Shown: positions 6,917 to 14,563 of the stretch, one piece after another
Position numbering within the stretch: the stretch's first letter is position 1
How the letters are laid out: each line of letters begins with the position of its first letter
Source: CAYJGN01 sp964369635
Lineage (GTDB): Bacteria > Bacillota > Clostridia > Oscillospirales > Ruminococcaceae
Length of the DNA stretch: 40,040 nucleotides
Assembly: GCA_964369635.1 (NCBI GenBank)
Contig: CAYJGN010000018.1
Coordinates: 1 to 40,040 of the forward strand
Direction: 5' to 3'
Made by a program: the position numbers and the translations under genes
The notes under the pieces: model-generated
Databases searched by the model: none
Seen by the model: the letters and a program-made list of their open reading frames with translations, nothing else
What the model was told of the DNA's origin: nothing

Positions 6917-8311
6917 ATGGATAGAATTGAGATAGCAAAACTAAACAGAGCGTATCCTGATTTTGAGGGTAAAACTATTCTGATAAACGGTTGGGTAAAG
7001 ACCTTGCGTAGCTCAAAGGACATCGGTTTTATTGAAGTTGTTGATGGAACGAGCTTTAAAGGTGTTCAGGTAGTTATAGAATCAAGCAAACTTGAAAATT
7101 TCGCAGATATTGCAAAGTATAATACCTTTACGTCGATTTCGGTTGAAGGAGAGGTTGTTTTAACGGAAGGTGCGAAGCAACCGTTTGAGATAAAAGCATC
7201 GAATGTTTCACTAATTGGTGAATCAAGCCCTGATTACCCATTGCAAAATAAAAGGCACTCGCTTGAATATCTTCGCTCAATAGCGCATATAAGACCTCGT
7301 GCAAATACCTTTTATGCGGCGTTTAAAGTCCGCTCAGAAGCAGCATTTGCTATCCACAAATTCTTCAACGACCGCGGATTTGTCTATGCGCATACACCGA
7401 TTATAACAGGGTCTGACTGTGAGGGAGCTGGCGAGATGTTTCGCGTTACAACCCTTGATATGACAAACCCTCCAAAGACCGAGGATGGAAATATAGACTA
7501 TAGCAAGGACTTTTTCTCAAAAGAAACAAACCTTACCGTTTCAGGTCAGCTTGAAGCTGAATGCATGGCTATGGCTTTTGGAAATGTTTATACCTTTGGC
7601 CCAACCTTCAGAGCAGAAAATAGCAATACCCCTCGCCATGTGGCAGAATTTTGGATGATTGAGCCAGAAATTGCCTTTGCCGATTTAAACGACGATATGG
7701 CTCTTGCAAGAGATATGGTTCAGTTTGTTATAAAACACGTTTTAAACAGCTGTAAGGACGAGCTTGAATTCTTCAATAGTTTTGTAGATAAAGGACTTTT
7801 AGAGCGTCTAAATGCTCTTGTTTCATCAGATTTTCAGAAAGTTACCTATACAGAAGCGGTTGAAATTCTTGAAAACTGTGGTGAGAAGTTTGAGTTTAAG
7901 CCATTCTGGGGTTGTGACCTGCAGACCGAGCATGAGAGATACCTAACTGAAAAACATTTTGGTGGCCCTGTTTTCGTAATTAATTATCCAAAAGAGATAA
8001 AAGCGTTTTATATGCGCTCAAATGATGACGGTAAAACAGTTGCGGCGATGGATATGCTCGTTCCAGGAGTTGGTGAGCTTATTGGTGGTAGCCAAAGGGA
8101 AGAGCGCCTTGATGTTTTGATAGCGAAAATTGAAGAGATGAATCTACCTGTCGAGGATTATAGCTGGTATCTTGATCTTCGTCGTTTCGGAACAGTGCCG
8201 CATGCGGGATTTGGCCTCGGATTTGAACGACTTGTTATGTATCTCACCGGCATTTCAAACATAAGAGATTCTATCCCATTTCCAAGAACACCTGGAAATG
8301 CAGAGTATTAA
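6917..8311 (+). CDS. asnS: Asparaginyl-tRNA synthetase
   Basis: Class IIb synthetase of 464 residues that charges tRNA-Asn with asparagine using ATP. An N-terminal OB-fold anticodon-binding domain (about 1-110, including INGWVKTLRSSKDIGFIEVVDG) precedes the catalytic domain. Motif 2 is seen in FGPTFRAENSNTPRHVAEFWMIEPE, and motif 3 in GFGLGFERLVMYLTG near the C-terminus. The GSDCEGAGEMF block identifies AsnRS rather than AspRS. GAGGTG at 6905-6910 sets the start. It is transcribed alone from an extended -10 promoter to a strong terminator. With AsnRS present, the gatB product elsewhere in the window is probably needed mainly for Gln-tRNA(Gln) formation, which is an inference. Confidence 0.97.
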   Translation: MDRIEIAKLNRAYPDFEGKTILINGWVKTLRSSKDIGFIEVVDGTSFKGVQVVIESSKLENFADIAKYNTFTSISVEGEVVLTEGAKQPFEIKASNVSLIGESSPDYPLQNKRHSLEYLRSIAHIRPRANTFYAAFKVRSEAAFAIHKFFNDRGFVYAHTPIITGSDCEGAGEMFRVTTLDMTNPPKTEDGNIDYSKDFFSKETNLTVSGQLEAECMAMAFGNVYTFGPTFRAENSNTPRHVAEFWMIEPEIAFADLNDDMALARDMVQFVIKHVLNSCKDELEFFNSFVDKGLLERLNALVSSDFQKVTYTEAVEILENCGEKFEFKPFWGCDLQTEHERYLTEKHFGGPVFVINYPKEIKAFYMRSNDDGKTVAAMDMLVPGVGELIGGSQREERLDVLIAKIEEMNLPVEDYSWYLDLRRFGTVPHAGFGLGFERLVMYLTGISNIRDSIPFPRTPGNAEY

Positions 8312-8349
8312 TTTTACAAGTTTGTAAATTAAATATTGTTTTATCATAG

Positions 8350-8388
8350 AATATAACAGTGGTTTTTATAGCTACTGTTATATTTTTT
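8350..8388 (+). terminator. Terminator of asnS
   Basis: AATATAACAGT (8350-8360) pairs with ACTGTTATATT (8374-8384), followed by T residues. Confidence 0.88.
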
Positions 8389-8437
8389 GCAAGTTTTCAT
8401 TATTTTACTTGCAAAAATACTAAAAACATTATATAAT
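8384..8437 (+). promoter_or_regulatory. Promoter with overlapping inverted repeat before the aminotransferase gene
   Basis: TTGCAA at 8409-8414, 17 bp, TATAAT at 8432-8437. The -35 lies within the right arm of an 11-bp perfect inverted repeat, TTTTTGCAAGT (8384-8394) and ACTTGCAAAAA (8407-8417), spaced by 12 bp. That arrangement suits a repressor-type operator, but the left arm also shares the T tract of the asnS terminator. Confidence 0.6.
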
Positions 8438-8459
8438 CTTTTTATAGGAGGGATATAAT

Positions 8460-9701
8460 ATGAATAATAAAAGTGAGCTGCAAAAGCTCTATGATAGATA
8501 TAATGAAATAAAGGAGCAAAATCTAAATCTCGATATGTCGAGAGGGAAACCATCACCTTCGCAACTTGACCTATCTAATAATATGTACAAATGTTTTACC
8601 GATAGTGATTCATTTCATTCCCCAAGTGGAGTTGATAGCAGAAACTATGGATTAGTTGATGGGTTACCTGAACTAAAAGAGCTTTTTTCACAGATTATGG
8701 AGGCTCCAGCAGAGAATATCTTTATCTCTGGAAACTCTTCTCTTAATATGATGTATGATAATATATCAAAAGGATTTACCCACGGGTATAATGGATGTCC
8801 GCCACAGGCAACTCAGGGCAAGATTAAGTTTTTATGCCCATCTCCTGGGTATGATAGGCATTTTATGATCTGTGAATCATTCGGTATCGAGATGATAACC
8901 ATTGACATGACAGCTACAGGCCCAGATATGGATACGATTGAAAAGCTTGTTTCAAGCGATAGCACGATAAAAGGTATATGGTGCGTTCCGAAATATTCAA
9001 ATCCAGATGGTATAACATATAGTGATGAAACTGTTCGCCGTATAGCTGCATTAAAGCCAGCAGCGTCCGATTTTAAAGTTTACTGGGACAATGCTTATGC
9101 AGTGCATGATCTTGATGTTGGAAATGGAGATCAGCTGCTACCTATATTTGATGAGGCGAAAAAATGCGGAAACGAAAATATGATTTTCCAGTTTGCTTCA
9201 ACCTCAAAGATAACATTTAGCGGCGCTGGTATTTCTGCTTTTGCAACTGGGGATAGTGAACTTGCAAGACTTAAAAAACTTATAGGGTTTCAAACTATAG
9301 GATATAATAAGGTGAATCAGTTAGCTCATCTAAGACTTCTTCCAGATATTGGCGCTGTACGAGCTATAATGGTTGAACATGCATATAATATATCTGCAAA
9401 ATTTGATGCTGTCTGCGAAGCCCTTGAAAGGCTTTTAGAAGAGGGAATAGGAAGCTTTACAAGACCTAATGGGGGGTATTTTGTGAGCTACTATGCAGAG
9501 AGCGGTACTGCCCAGAAAATCGGCAAACTATGCCTTGATTGTGGTCTCATTTTAACAAAAGTTGGAGCTGCATATCCATATGGTATTGATAAAAAAGATA
9601 GCCATATAAGAATTGCGCCAACATATCCTTCATTATCAGAGCTTGAGACGGCAATGGAAATATTTTCAATATCGGCAAAAATTGCTTATTTAGAGAAATA
9701 A
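8460..9701 (+). CDS. PLP-dependent aminotransferase, aspartate aminotransferase subgroup Ic type
   Basis: Fold-type I aminotransferase of 413 residues. The N-terminus DMSRGKPSPSQLDLS (about 25-39) is a hallmark of the MocR-like/AspT (subgroup Ic) aspartate aminotransferases described in Corynebacterium and relatives. The likely cofactor residues are Asp210 (in YWDNAYAVHD, pyridine nitrogen) and Lys250 (STSKITFSGAG, Schiff base). It has no DNA-binding domain, so it is the enzyme and not a MocR regulator. It probably interconverts aspartate and oxaloacetate with glutamate/2-oxoglutarate in the cytoplasm; the exact substrate is inferred from family. GGAGGG at 8447-8452 gives the start. It has its own promoter with an operator-like repeat and its own terminator, so it is a single-gene unit. 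Confidence 0.85.
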   Translation: MNNKSELQKLYDRYNEIKEQNLNLDMSRGKPSPSQLDLSNNMYKCFTDSDSFHSPSGVDSRNYGLVDGLPELKELFSQIMEAPAENIFISGNSSLNMMYDNISKGFTHGYNGCPPQATQGKIKFLCPSPGYDRHFMICESFGIEMITIDMTATGPDMDTIEKLVSSDSTIKGIWCVPKYSNPDGITYSDETVRRIAALKPAASDFKVYWDNAYAVHDLDVGNGDQLLPIFDEAKKCGNENMIFQFASTSKITFSGAGISAFATGDSELARLKKLIGFQTIGYNKVNQLAHLRLLPDIGAVRAIMVEHAYNISAKFDAVCEALERLLEEGIGSFTRPNGGYFVSYYAESGTAQKIGKLCLDCGLILTKVGAAYPYGIDKKDSHIRIAPTYPSLSELETAMEIFSISAKIAYLEK

Positions 9702-9713
9702 AAAAAATTTAAT

Positions 9714-9745
9714 AAAAACAGGGGTAAAACCTTGTTTTTATTTTT
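9714..9745 (+). terminator. Terminator of the aminotransferase gene
   Basis: AAAAACAGGG (9714-9723) pairs with CCTTGTTTTT (9730-9739) with one G-T pair, and runs into a T-rich tract. The 3' arm overlaps the likely -35 of secD. Confidence 0.8.
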
Positions 9746-9760
9746 GTTTTTTAGTATAAT
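9732..9760 (+). promoter_or_regulatory. Probable secDF promoter
   Basis: TTGTTT at 9732-9737, 17 bp, TATAAT at 9755-9760. The -10 is perfect and the -35 is weak and lies in the 3' arm of the preceding terminator. Confidence 0.6.
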
Positions 9761-9807
9761 AATAAATACTGTTTACAAATTGCAAATATATTTCTGGAGG
9801 ACATAGA

Positions 9808-11217
9808 ATGAGAAAAAGATCCAAATTAGTGTTCTTTTCCGTCGTAGCGCTGATATTCGCCCTTGCTTATACTTCATTTTTCGGTATAAGCACAGAGTAT
9901 GCAGATTACACAAATGTAATCTTTAAAGGTGCAGACGAGATAAGACTTGGTATTGATATCCGCGGTGGTGTTGAAGCAACATTTACGCCTGCTGACGGTA
10001 TTGATGCGACTGACGAGCAGATGAGAGGTGTTGAAGAGGTTATAAACACTCGCCTTGTCACAAACAACATAACCGACAGCGAAGTTTATACCGATTTTCA
10101 AAACGACAGAATAATCGTCCGCTTCCCATGGACTGCCGATGAAACTGAATTCGACCCTGCCGCTGCAATAGAAGAGCTTGCTGCAACAGCGATGCTCACT
10201 TTCAGAGAGGGAAGTGAAGTTGATGCACTTGGTGCTCCAGCTGGCGTTACTGCCGAGAATATCGTGCTAACAGGTGATGATATTGCAAGTGCAGAACCTC
10301 AAGTTTTCACCGAGAATGGCGTTCAAAACTTTGTTGTTTCGCTAAACCTTAATGAAAGTGGCAGAGAGAGCTTCTTTGAAGCGACCACGAGACTTTCAGC
10401 TGAGGGTGGAGTTATATCAATCTGGATGGATGATGTTATGATAAGCGCGCCTTCAGTGGACGAGCCTATTGATGATGTTACTGCTATAATTTCAGGTGAC
10501 TTCACAGCTGAAGAAGCTCAGCTTTTAGCAGATCAGATAAATGGTGGTGCGCTACCATTTGCTCTAACCGCTGAAAACTACAATACAATAAGCCCGTCAC
10601 TCGGTGAGGGAGCTCTAAACGCTATGGTTTTAGCAGGTATTATTGCGTTTATCCTAATATGTGCATACATTATATTTAGTTACAGACTACCAGGAGTTGT
10701 AGCTTCGATATCTCTTCTTGGACAGCTTGCAGGCTCAATAGCTGCTATATCTGGATTTTTAGCAGTTGTCCCATCATTCACTCTAACGCTACCAGGTATT
10801 GCGGGTATTATCCTTGCTGTCGGAATAGGTGTTGATGCGAATGTCATAGCTGCTGAGAGGATAAAAGAGGAGATAAATGCAGGAAAGAGCATCGATTCTT
10901 CTGTAAACTCTGGATTTAAGAAGGCTTTTTCAGCTGTTTTTGATGGTAACGTAACTATAGTTATAGTGGCGCTTATCCTAATGGCTGCTTTTGGACCTCC
11001 GACAAATATCTTCGCTCAGATATTCAATACCGTTTTCTTCTTCTTTAGCACCTCAATAGCTGGTGAGATATATTCATTTGGATATACCTTACTTGTTGGT
11101 GTTATACTAAACTTTGTTTTTGGTATCGGTGCTACAAGGCTTATGCTAAAGAGCATTTCGAAATTCAAAATGTTTAGAAAACCAGCGCTTTATGGCTACA
11201 AGGGGGGTGCGAAATAA
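9808..11217 (+). CDS. secD: Protein translocase subunit SecD
   Basis: Membrane protein of 469 residues that, with SecF, uses the proton gradient to help pull preproteins through SecYEG. There is one N-terminal membrane helix (about 8-26), then the DIRGG motif (50-54) and a large extracytoplasmic domain of about 200 residues. Five more membrane helices follow from about 267. The D4 motif GVDANVIAAERIKEE starts at 341, with the key Asp343. The protein is shorter than E. coli SecD, as usual in Clostridia, where SecD and SecF stay separate rather than fused as in Bacillus. GGAGG at 9796-9800 sets the start. The stop overlaps the secF start by one base, so the two are translationally coupled. Confidence 0.95.
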   Translation: MRKRSKLVFFSVVALIFALAYTSFFGISTEYADYTNVIFKGADEIRLGIDIRGGVEATFTPADGIDATDEQMRGVEEVINTRLVTNNITDSEVYTDFQNDRIIVRFPWTADETEFDPAAAIEELAATAMLTFREGSEVDALGAPAGVTAENIVLTGDDIASAEPQVFTENGVQNFVVSLNLNESGRESFFEATTRLSAEGGVISIWMDDVMISAPSVDEPIDDVTAIISGDFTAEEAQLLADQINGGALPFALTAENYNTISPSLGEGALNAMVLAGIIAFILICAYIIFSYRLPGVVASISLLGQLAGSIAAISGFLAVVPSFTLTLPGIAGIILAVGIGVDANVIAAERIKEEINAGKSIDSSVNSGFKKAFSAVFDGNVTIVIVALILMAAFGPPTNIFAQIFNTVFFFFSTSIAGEIYSFGYTLLVGVILNFVFGIGATRLMLKSISKFKMFRKPALYGYKGGAK

Positions 11218-12140
11218 TGATAGATATCATTTCAAAGAGAAAATTATTTTTCACCTTTTCAGGAATCCTTATAGCTATCGCACTTCTTGTATCACTTGTA
11301 TTTGGTGTTCGTCTCGATATGCAGTTTACAGGTGGCGCAGTTATAACCTTCTCGTATGAAGGCGACGTTTCAACTGATGATGTTGCATCAATATTATCCG
11401 ATGAATTTGCTCAGCAGGTAACTGTTATTTCATCTGAGAATTTCGTAACTAATACACCAAATATCAATATTTCATTTGCTTCAGGCGATAACTTTGATAA
11501 CACAACCCTCACAACTATCCAAGATGTTTTAGTTGAGAGCTACCCAGACGCAAATCTTGAGCTTATAAGCTCAAACAGCGTTGAAGCATCAATGGGTCAA
11601 GAGTTCTTCTTTAAATGCCTATCGGCACTTGCTCTTGCATCGGTTCTAATGATTATCTATATATCGATAAGATTTAGAAAGATTGGTGGCCTTTCAGCAG
11701 GTGTTATGGCGGTTGTTGCACTGCTTCATGATATAATTATGGTCTATGCGACATTCGTTATCTTCAGAATTCCACTTAATGATAACTTCATAGCAGTTGT
11801 GCTCACGATTATCGGTTACTCGATAAACGATACAATTGTTATCTACGATAGAATTCGTGAAAACAATCTATTGTTTGGCAAGAAAATGTCTCTTCGAGAG
11901 AAGGTCAATCGCTCGATTAACCAGTCACTTAAGAGAACTATAAACACAACAGTAACAACCGTTATAGCGATGGCTGTTGTCGGAATAGTTTGTGTGATAT
12001 TCAATGTTGATTCTATTCTATCGTTTGCATTCCCAATGATAGTTGGTATGCTATCCGGTGTCTACTCAACAATATGCATTGCAGGCCCGCTATGGGTATT
12101 ATGGAATGAAAAGAAAGCGGCAAAACAAACAACAAAATAA
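11217..12140 (+). CDS. secF: Protein translocase subunit SecF
   Basis: Partner of SecD, 307 residues with about six membrane helices. MQFTGG (35-40) follows the first helix and is the SecF counterpart of the SecD DIRGG motif. LLHDIIMVYA (169-178) and GYSINDTIVIYDRIREN (200-216) are the conserved membrane motifs of the RND-like proton pathway. GGGGGTG at 11204-11210, inside the end of secD, is the ribosome site. A terminator-like hairpin follows at 12151, so the downstream genes may be expressed only in part from this operon. Confidence 0.95.
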   Translation: MIDIISKRKLFFTFSGILIAIALLVSLVFGVRLDMQFTGGAVITFSYEGDVSTDDVASILSDEFAQQVTVISSENFVTNTPNINISFASGDNFDNTTLTTIQDVLVESYPDANLELISSNSVEASMGQEFFFKCLSALALASVLMIIYISIRFRKIGGLSAGVMAVVALLHDIIMVYATFVIFRIPLNDNFIAVVLTIIGYSINDTIVIYDRIRENNLLFGKKMSLREKVNRSINQSLKRTINTTVTTVIAMAVVGIVCVIFNVDSILSFAFPMIVGMLSGVYSTICIAGPLWVLWNEKKAAKQTTK

Positions 12141-12150
12141 AAAACAAAAA

Positions 12151-12176
12151 AAGAAGTGGTATATCCGCTTCTTTTT
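12151..12176 (+). terminator. Terminator after secF
   Basis: AAGAAGTGG (12151-12159) pairs with CCGCTTCTT (12165-12173) with one G-T pair, then T residues. The next ribosome site begins 5 bases further on, so some read-through is plausible because no separate promoter is evident for the next gene. Confidence 0.75.
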
Positions 12177-12190
12177 AGATGAGGTGTAAT

Positions 12191-12967
12191 ATGAGAATAG
12201 GTATATCTTCTGCCTGTCTCTACCCGATGCCCACTGAAGAAGCGGTAAAGAGAGTTATTTCGCTCGGCGTAAAACAGATAGAAATTTTTCTCTGTTCTCC
12301 CTCTGAAATGAGTGCTAAGTTTATAGATGAAATTAAAGCTGAATGTGATAACTTAGGGGTTTCGGTAGCCGCGATTCATCCTTGGTCATCTGCATTTGAG
12401 CCGCTATTCTTCTTTTCAGGTTATAAACGTCGCATTGAAGATGGAATTGAGCTTTATAAACATTATTTTGAAGCAGCTGCAAAGCTTGGTGCCTCTCATA
12501 TAGTTTTCCATGGGGATAGACGAGATAAAAAATTATCAAATTCAAGATATTTTGAAGTTTTCTCAAAAATTGCAGACGTTGCAAAAGAGTATCGGGTTTT
12601 TATCGCTCAGGAAAATGTTTCATACTGCAAGAGTGGTAATCCTAAGTTTATAGTCGAGATGAAAGAGCAATTACCAAAAACAAAATTCGTATTAGATATA
12701 AAGCAGTGTAAAAGAGCATCTGTAAACCCATGTGAGATGATTGATGCTATGGGTAGTAATATTATAGCTCTTCACTTAAGTGATAACGATAGTGAGCATG
12801 AATGCATGCTTCCGGGGTGCGGTAAATTTGACTTTTGCAGTTTTTTTGCTAAACTTAAAGAGTTGGGAATAGATGATATTCCAGCGCTTATTGAACTGTA
12901 CAGAGATAATTATAATGATGAAGAGCAGCTTATAAACGCTGTTAAGTACCTAAATAAGCTGCTATAA
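12191..12967 (+). CDS. Sugar phosphate isomerase/epimerase-like TIM-barrel protein
   Basis: A 258-residue member of the xylose isomerase-like/AP-endonuclease 2 barrel family. I start at ATG 12191 because GAGGTG at 12181-12186 precedes it; the in-frame ATG at 12179 overlaps that site. Metal-ligand positions of the family can be seen at the ends of the barrel strands: AIHPWSS, IVFHGD, AQENVS, LDIKQ, ALHLSDND and a final LIELY. The family covers sugar isomerases, epimerases and endonuclease IV. Endonuclease IV's full set of nine metal ligands is not evident, and the length and motifs fit the sugar-type branch better. The true substrate is unknown. It sits between secF and nrdR, with nrdR following after 10 bp. 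Confidence 0.75.
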   Translation: MRIGISSACLYPMPTEEAVKRVISLGVKQIEIFLCSPSEMSAKFIDEIKAECDNLGVSVAAIHPWSSAFEPLFFFSGYKRRIEDGIELYKHYFEAAAKLGASHIVFHGDRRDKKLSNSRYFEVFSKIADVAKEYRVFIAQENVSYCKSGNPKFIVEMKEQLPKTKFVLDIKQCKRASVNPCEMIDAMGSNIIALHLSDNDSEHECMLPGCGKFDFCSFFAKLKELGIDDIPALIELYRDNYNDEEQLINAVKYLNKLL

Positions 12968-12977
12968 GGAGGATAAT

Positions 12978-13442
12978 ATGAAATGTCCGTTTTGTGATTT
13001 TGGAGAGAGCAAAGTTATCGATTCACGCTCAACTGATGAGGGTGCGAGAATACGCAGAAGACGCGAGTGCTTAAGTTGCGCTAAGCGATTTACGACCTAT
13101 GAGTATATTGAGATTGTGCCTCTTGTTGTTATTAAAAAAGATAAGTCGCGCGAAACCTTTAATCGAAACAAGATACTAAATGGAGTTATAACCGCTTGCG
13201 AGAAACGACCTGTCTCGATAGTTGATATCGAAAAGATGATAGATGAAATAGAAGGCGAGCTTTTAAATTCGCTCGACAGAGAAGTCCCCTCAACAAAAAT
13301 CGGCGAGATGGTTATGGATAAGCTTAAAAGCATTGATGAAGTTGCATACGTTAGATTTGCTTCTGTTTATAGACAATTCTCAGATATAAATTCTTTTATG
13401 TCGGAGCTTGAAGATATTTTAAAAGATAAAAGATTAAAGTAG
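12978..13442 (+). CDS. nrdR: Transcriptional repressor NrdR
   Basis: A 154-residue repressor of ribonucleotide reductase genes. The N-terminal zinc ribbon has Cys3, Cys6, Cys31 and Cys34 with the invariant DSR and RRRRECLSC segments. An ATP-cone domain follows (about 49-139), which senses ATP/dATP. Length and both domains match the family exactly. AAGGAGG at 12967-12973 is the ribosome site. The last 9 bases overlap the end of the convergent DUF4363 gene. No NrdR box or nrd gene was recognised in the window, so its targets must lie elsewhere. Confidence 0.97.
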   Translation: MKCPFCDFGESKVIDSRSTDEGARIRRRRECLSCAKRFTTYEYIEIVPLVVIKKDKSRETFNRNKILNGVITACEKRPVSIVDIEKMIDEIEGELLNSLDREVPSTKIGEMVMDKLKSIDEVAYVRFASVYRQFSDINSFMSELEDILKDKRLK

Positions 13443-13814
13443 GTTATATAGATGCGGAAACTCGCTTCGGTAGATATGCTCTATTGAGCTTTTTATCTCC
13501 TCAAGGTTTGAGGTGAATTCACCCTCTTCCTGCGTCCTGTAATACTCTTCAAGGGATATCACCGCAAGCTCTATTGCTTCAAGGTGCTGATGCCTTGTCA
13601 TAACTATCAAAACTTGCTCTAAGTTGCTCCAAGCCTCTCGTATCTTTCCAATATAAAAAACTGTTTCATCGTTATTATCATTTTGCGCGGCGAAAAGCGC
13701 TTTATCTGTTAGTGAGACGAGATAGTCCTTTTGATAGTCGAGATAAAACAACCAAGATATGAGGAAAATAAAAATAGTAGATATAATAATTAGTGATATT
13801 TTAAAGCGTTTCAT
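13434..13814 (-). CDS. DUF4363 family membrane-anchored protein
   Basis: Small protein of 126 residues with one N-terminal membrane helix (about 6-27), followed by a mostly helical domain exposed outside the membrane. It resembles the DUF4363 family, often encoded directly after a DUF421 protein in spore-forming Clostridia. Function is unknown. GGAG at 13820-13823 on the minus strand marks the start, and its ATG overlaps the stop of the DUF421 gene (ATGA, 4 bases), indicating coupled translation. Its end overlaps convergent nrdR by 9 bases with no visible terminator between them. Confidence 0.75.
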   Translation of the reverse strand: MKRFKISLIIISTIFIFLISWLFYLDYQKDYLVSLTDKALFAAQNDNNDETVFYIGKIREAWSNLEQVLIVMTRHQHLEAIELAVISLEEYYRTQEEGEFTSNLEEIKSSIEHIYRSEFPHLYNLL

Positions 13815-14485
13815 ATTTTCTCCTTAAGGACTATGTGGTATTCTTTATCGCTATTGCATGTCATTATAAGCACTGCCGAAAGGGTGGTGCTTTTTTGTTT
13901 TAGAATTTCTAAAACCCAGCTTTCATCAATAGAAAGCTTTGCAAGAGACTCAAAAACAATGCTCCCATTGACAATTACCGTCAGTGGAGGGTTTTTATTT
14001 ATCTTACTTAAATTCAAATCTTTGTTTGTTGGTGTTTGTGCAGGCGAGCTTTTAAAGAAACTTATCTTTCCGCTTGTCTCAACAACAGCAAAATAAACAT
14101 CGGCAAACTCCCAAATATCGTTTTGATGCATCTCCTCTATGATATCACTTGGGGATAATCTTAGAAAATCGAGATTTTTTTGGTTTAATATCCCATTCTC
14201 AATAATTATTTTTGGATGTCCCTGTGTTAGGGTTCTTACTCGAAGGCTTTTTGAGCCGATATAGGAAACAATAATTTCAAGAGATACAAGTACTAATATA
14301 GGAACAAGGCCGCTTAAAACCGATATAGATGTATCTTCAATCGGCAGCGCTGCAATATTTGAAATCATAATTGATATAACAAGTTCTGTCGGTGAGAGCT
14401 GTCCAATTTGGCGTTTTCCCATAAGTTTTATACAGATAGATACGACGAAATATAAAATAATCGTTCTAAAAAAAGCTACCATCAT
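13811..14485 (-). CDS. DUF421 (YetF-like) membrane protein
   Basis: A 224-residue protein of the YetF/DUF421 family. The N-terminus has the typical block of hydrophobic helices with KLMGKRQIGQLSPTELVISI (roughly residues 20-39), then two further membrane segments. The soluble C-terminal portion contains the family pattern GHPKIIIENGILN and LRLSPSDIIEEMHQNDIWE. In Bacillus, YetF-type proteins have been linked to the spore membrane; here that role is an inference supported by the divergent germination operon. I use ATG 14485, 6 bases after GAGGTG (14492-14497); the GTG at 14494 lies inside that site. It is the first gene of a two-gene minus-strand operon with DUF4363. Confidence 0.85.
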   Translation of the reverse strand: MMVAFFRTIILYFVVSICIKLMGKRQIGQLSPTELVISIMISNIAALPIEDTSISVLSGLVPILVLVSLEIIVSYIGSKSLRVRTLTQGHPKIIIENGILNQKNLDFLRLSPSDIIEEMHQNDIWEFADVYFAVVETSGKISFFKSSPAQTPTNKDLNLSKINKNPPLTVIVNGSIVFESLAKLSIDESWVLEILKQKSTTLSAVLIMTCNSDKEYHIVLKEKI

Positions 14486-14520
14486 AAATATCACCTCAAA
14501 ATTATCTTTGTTTTTTTTAG

Positions 14521-14549
14521 TTAATTTATTCCTTTTTGGAAATAATTAA
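14521..14549. promoter_or_regulatory. Inverted repeat between the divergent DUF421 and gerA operons
   Basis: TTAATTTATTCC (14521-14532) and GGAAATAATTAA (14538-14549) match as an inverted repeat at 9 or 10 of 12 positions around a TTTTT centre. It lies centrally in the 78-bp divergent spacer. I could not find convincing sigma-A, sigma-E or sigma-G promoter boxes there, so this is only a candidate shared operator. Confidence 0.4.
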
Positions 14550-14563
14550 TTAGAGGTGATTTA

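Noticed and set aside
14486..14563. Sigma-E or sigma-G promoter for the gerA operon
   Set aside because: I looked for -35/-10 elements of the sporulation sigma factors here and upstream of yunB and cwlD but found none close enough to report.
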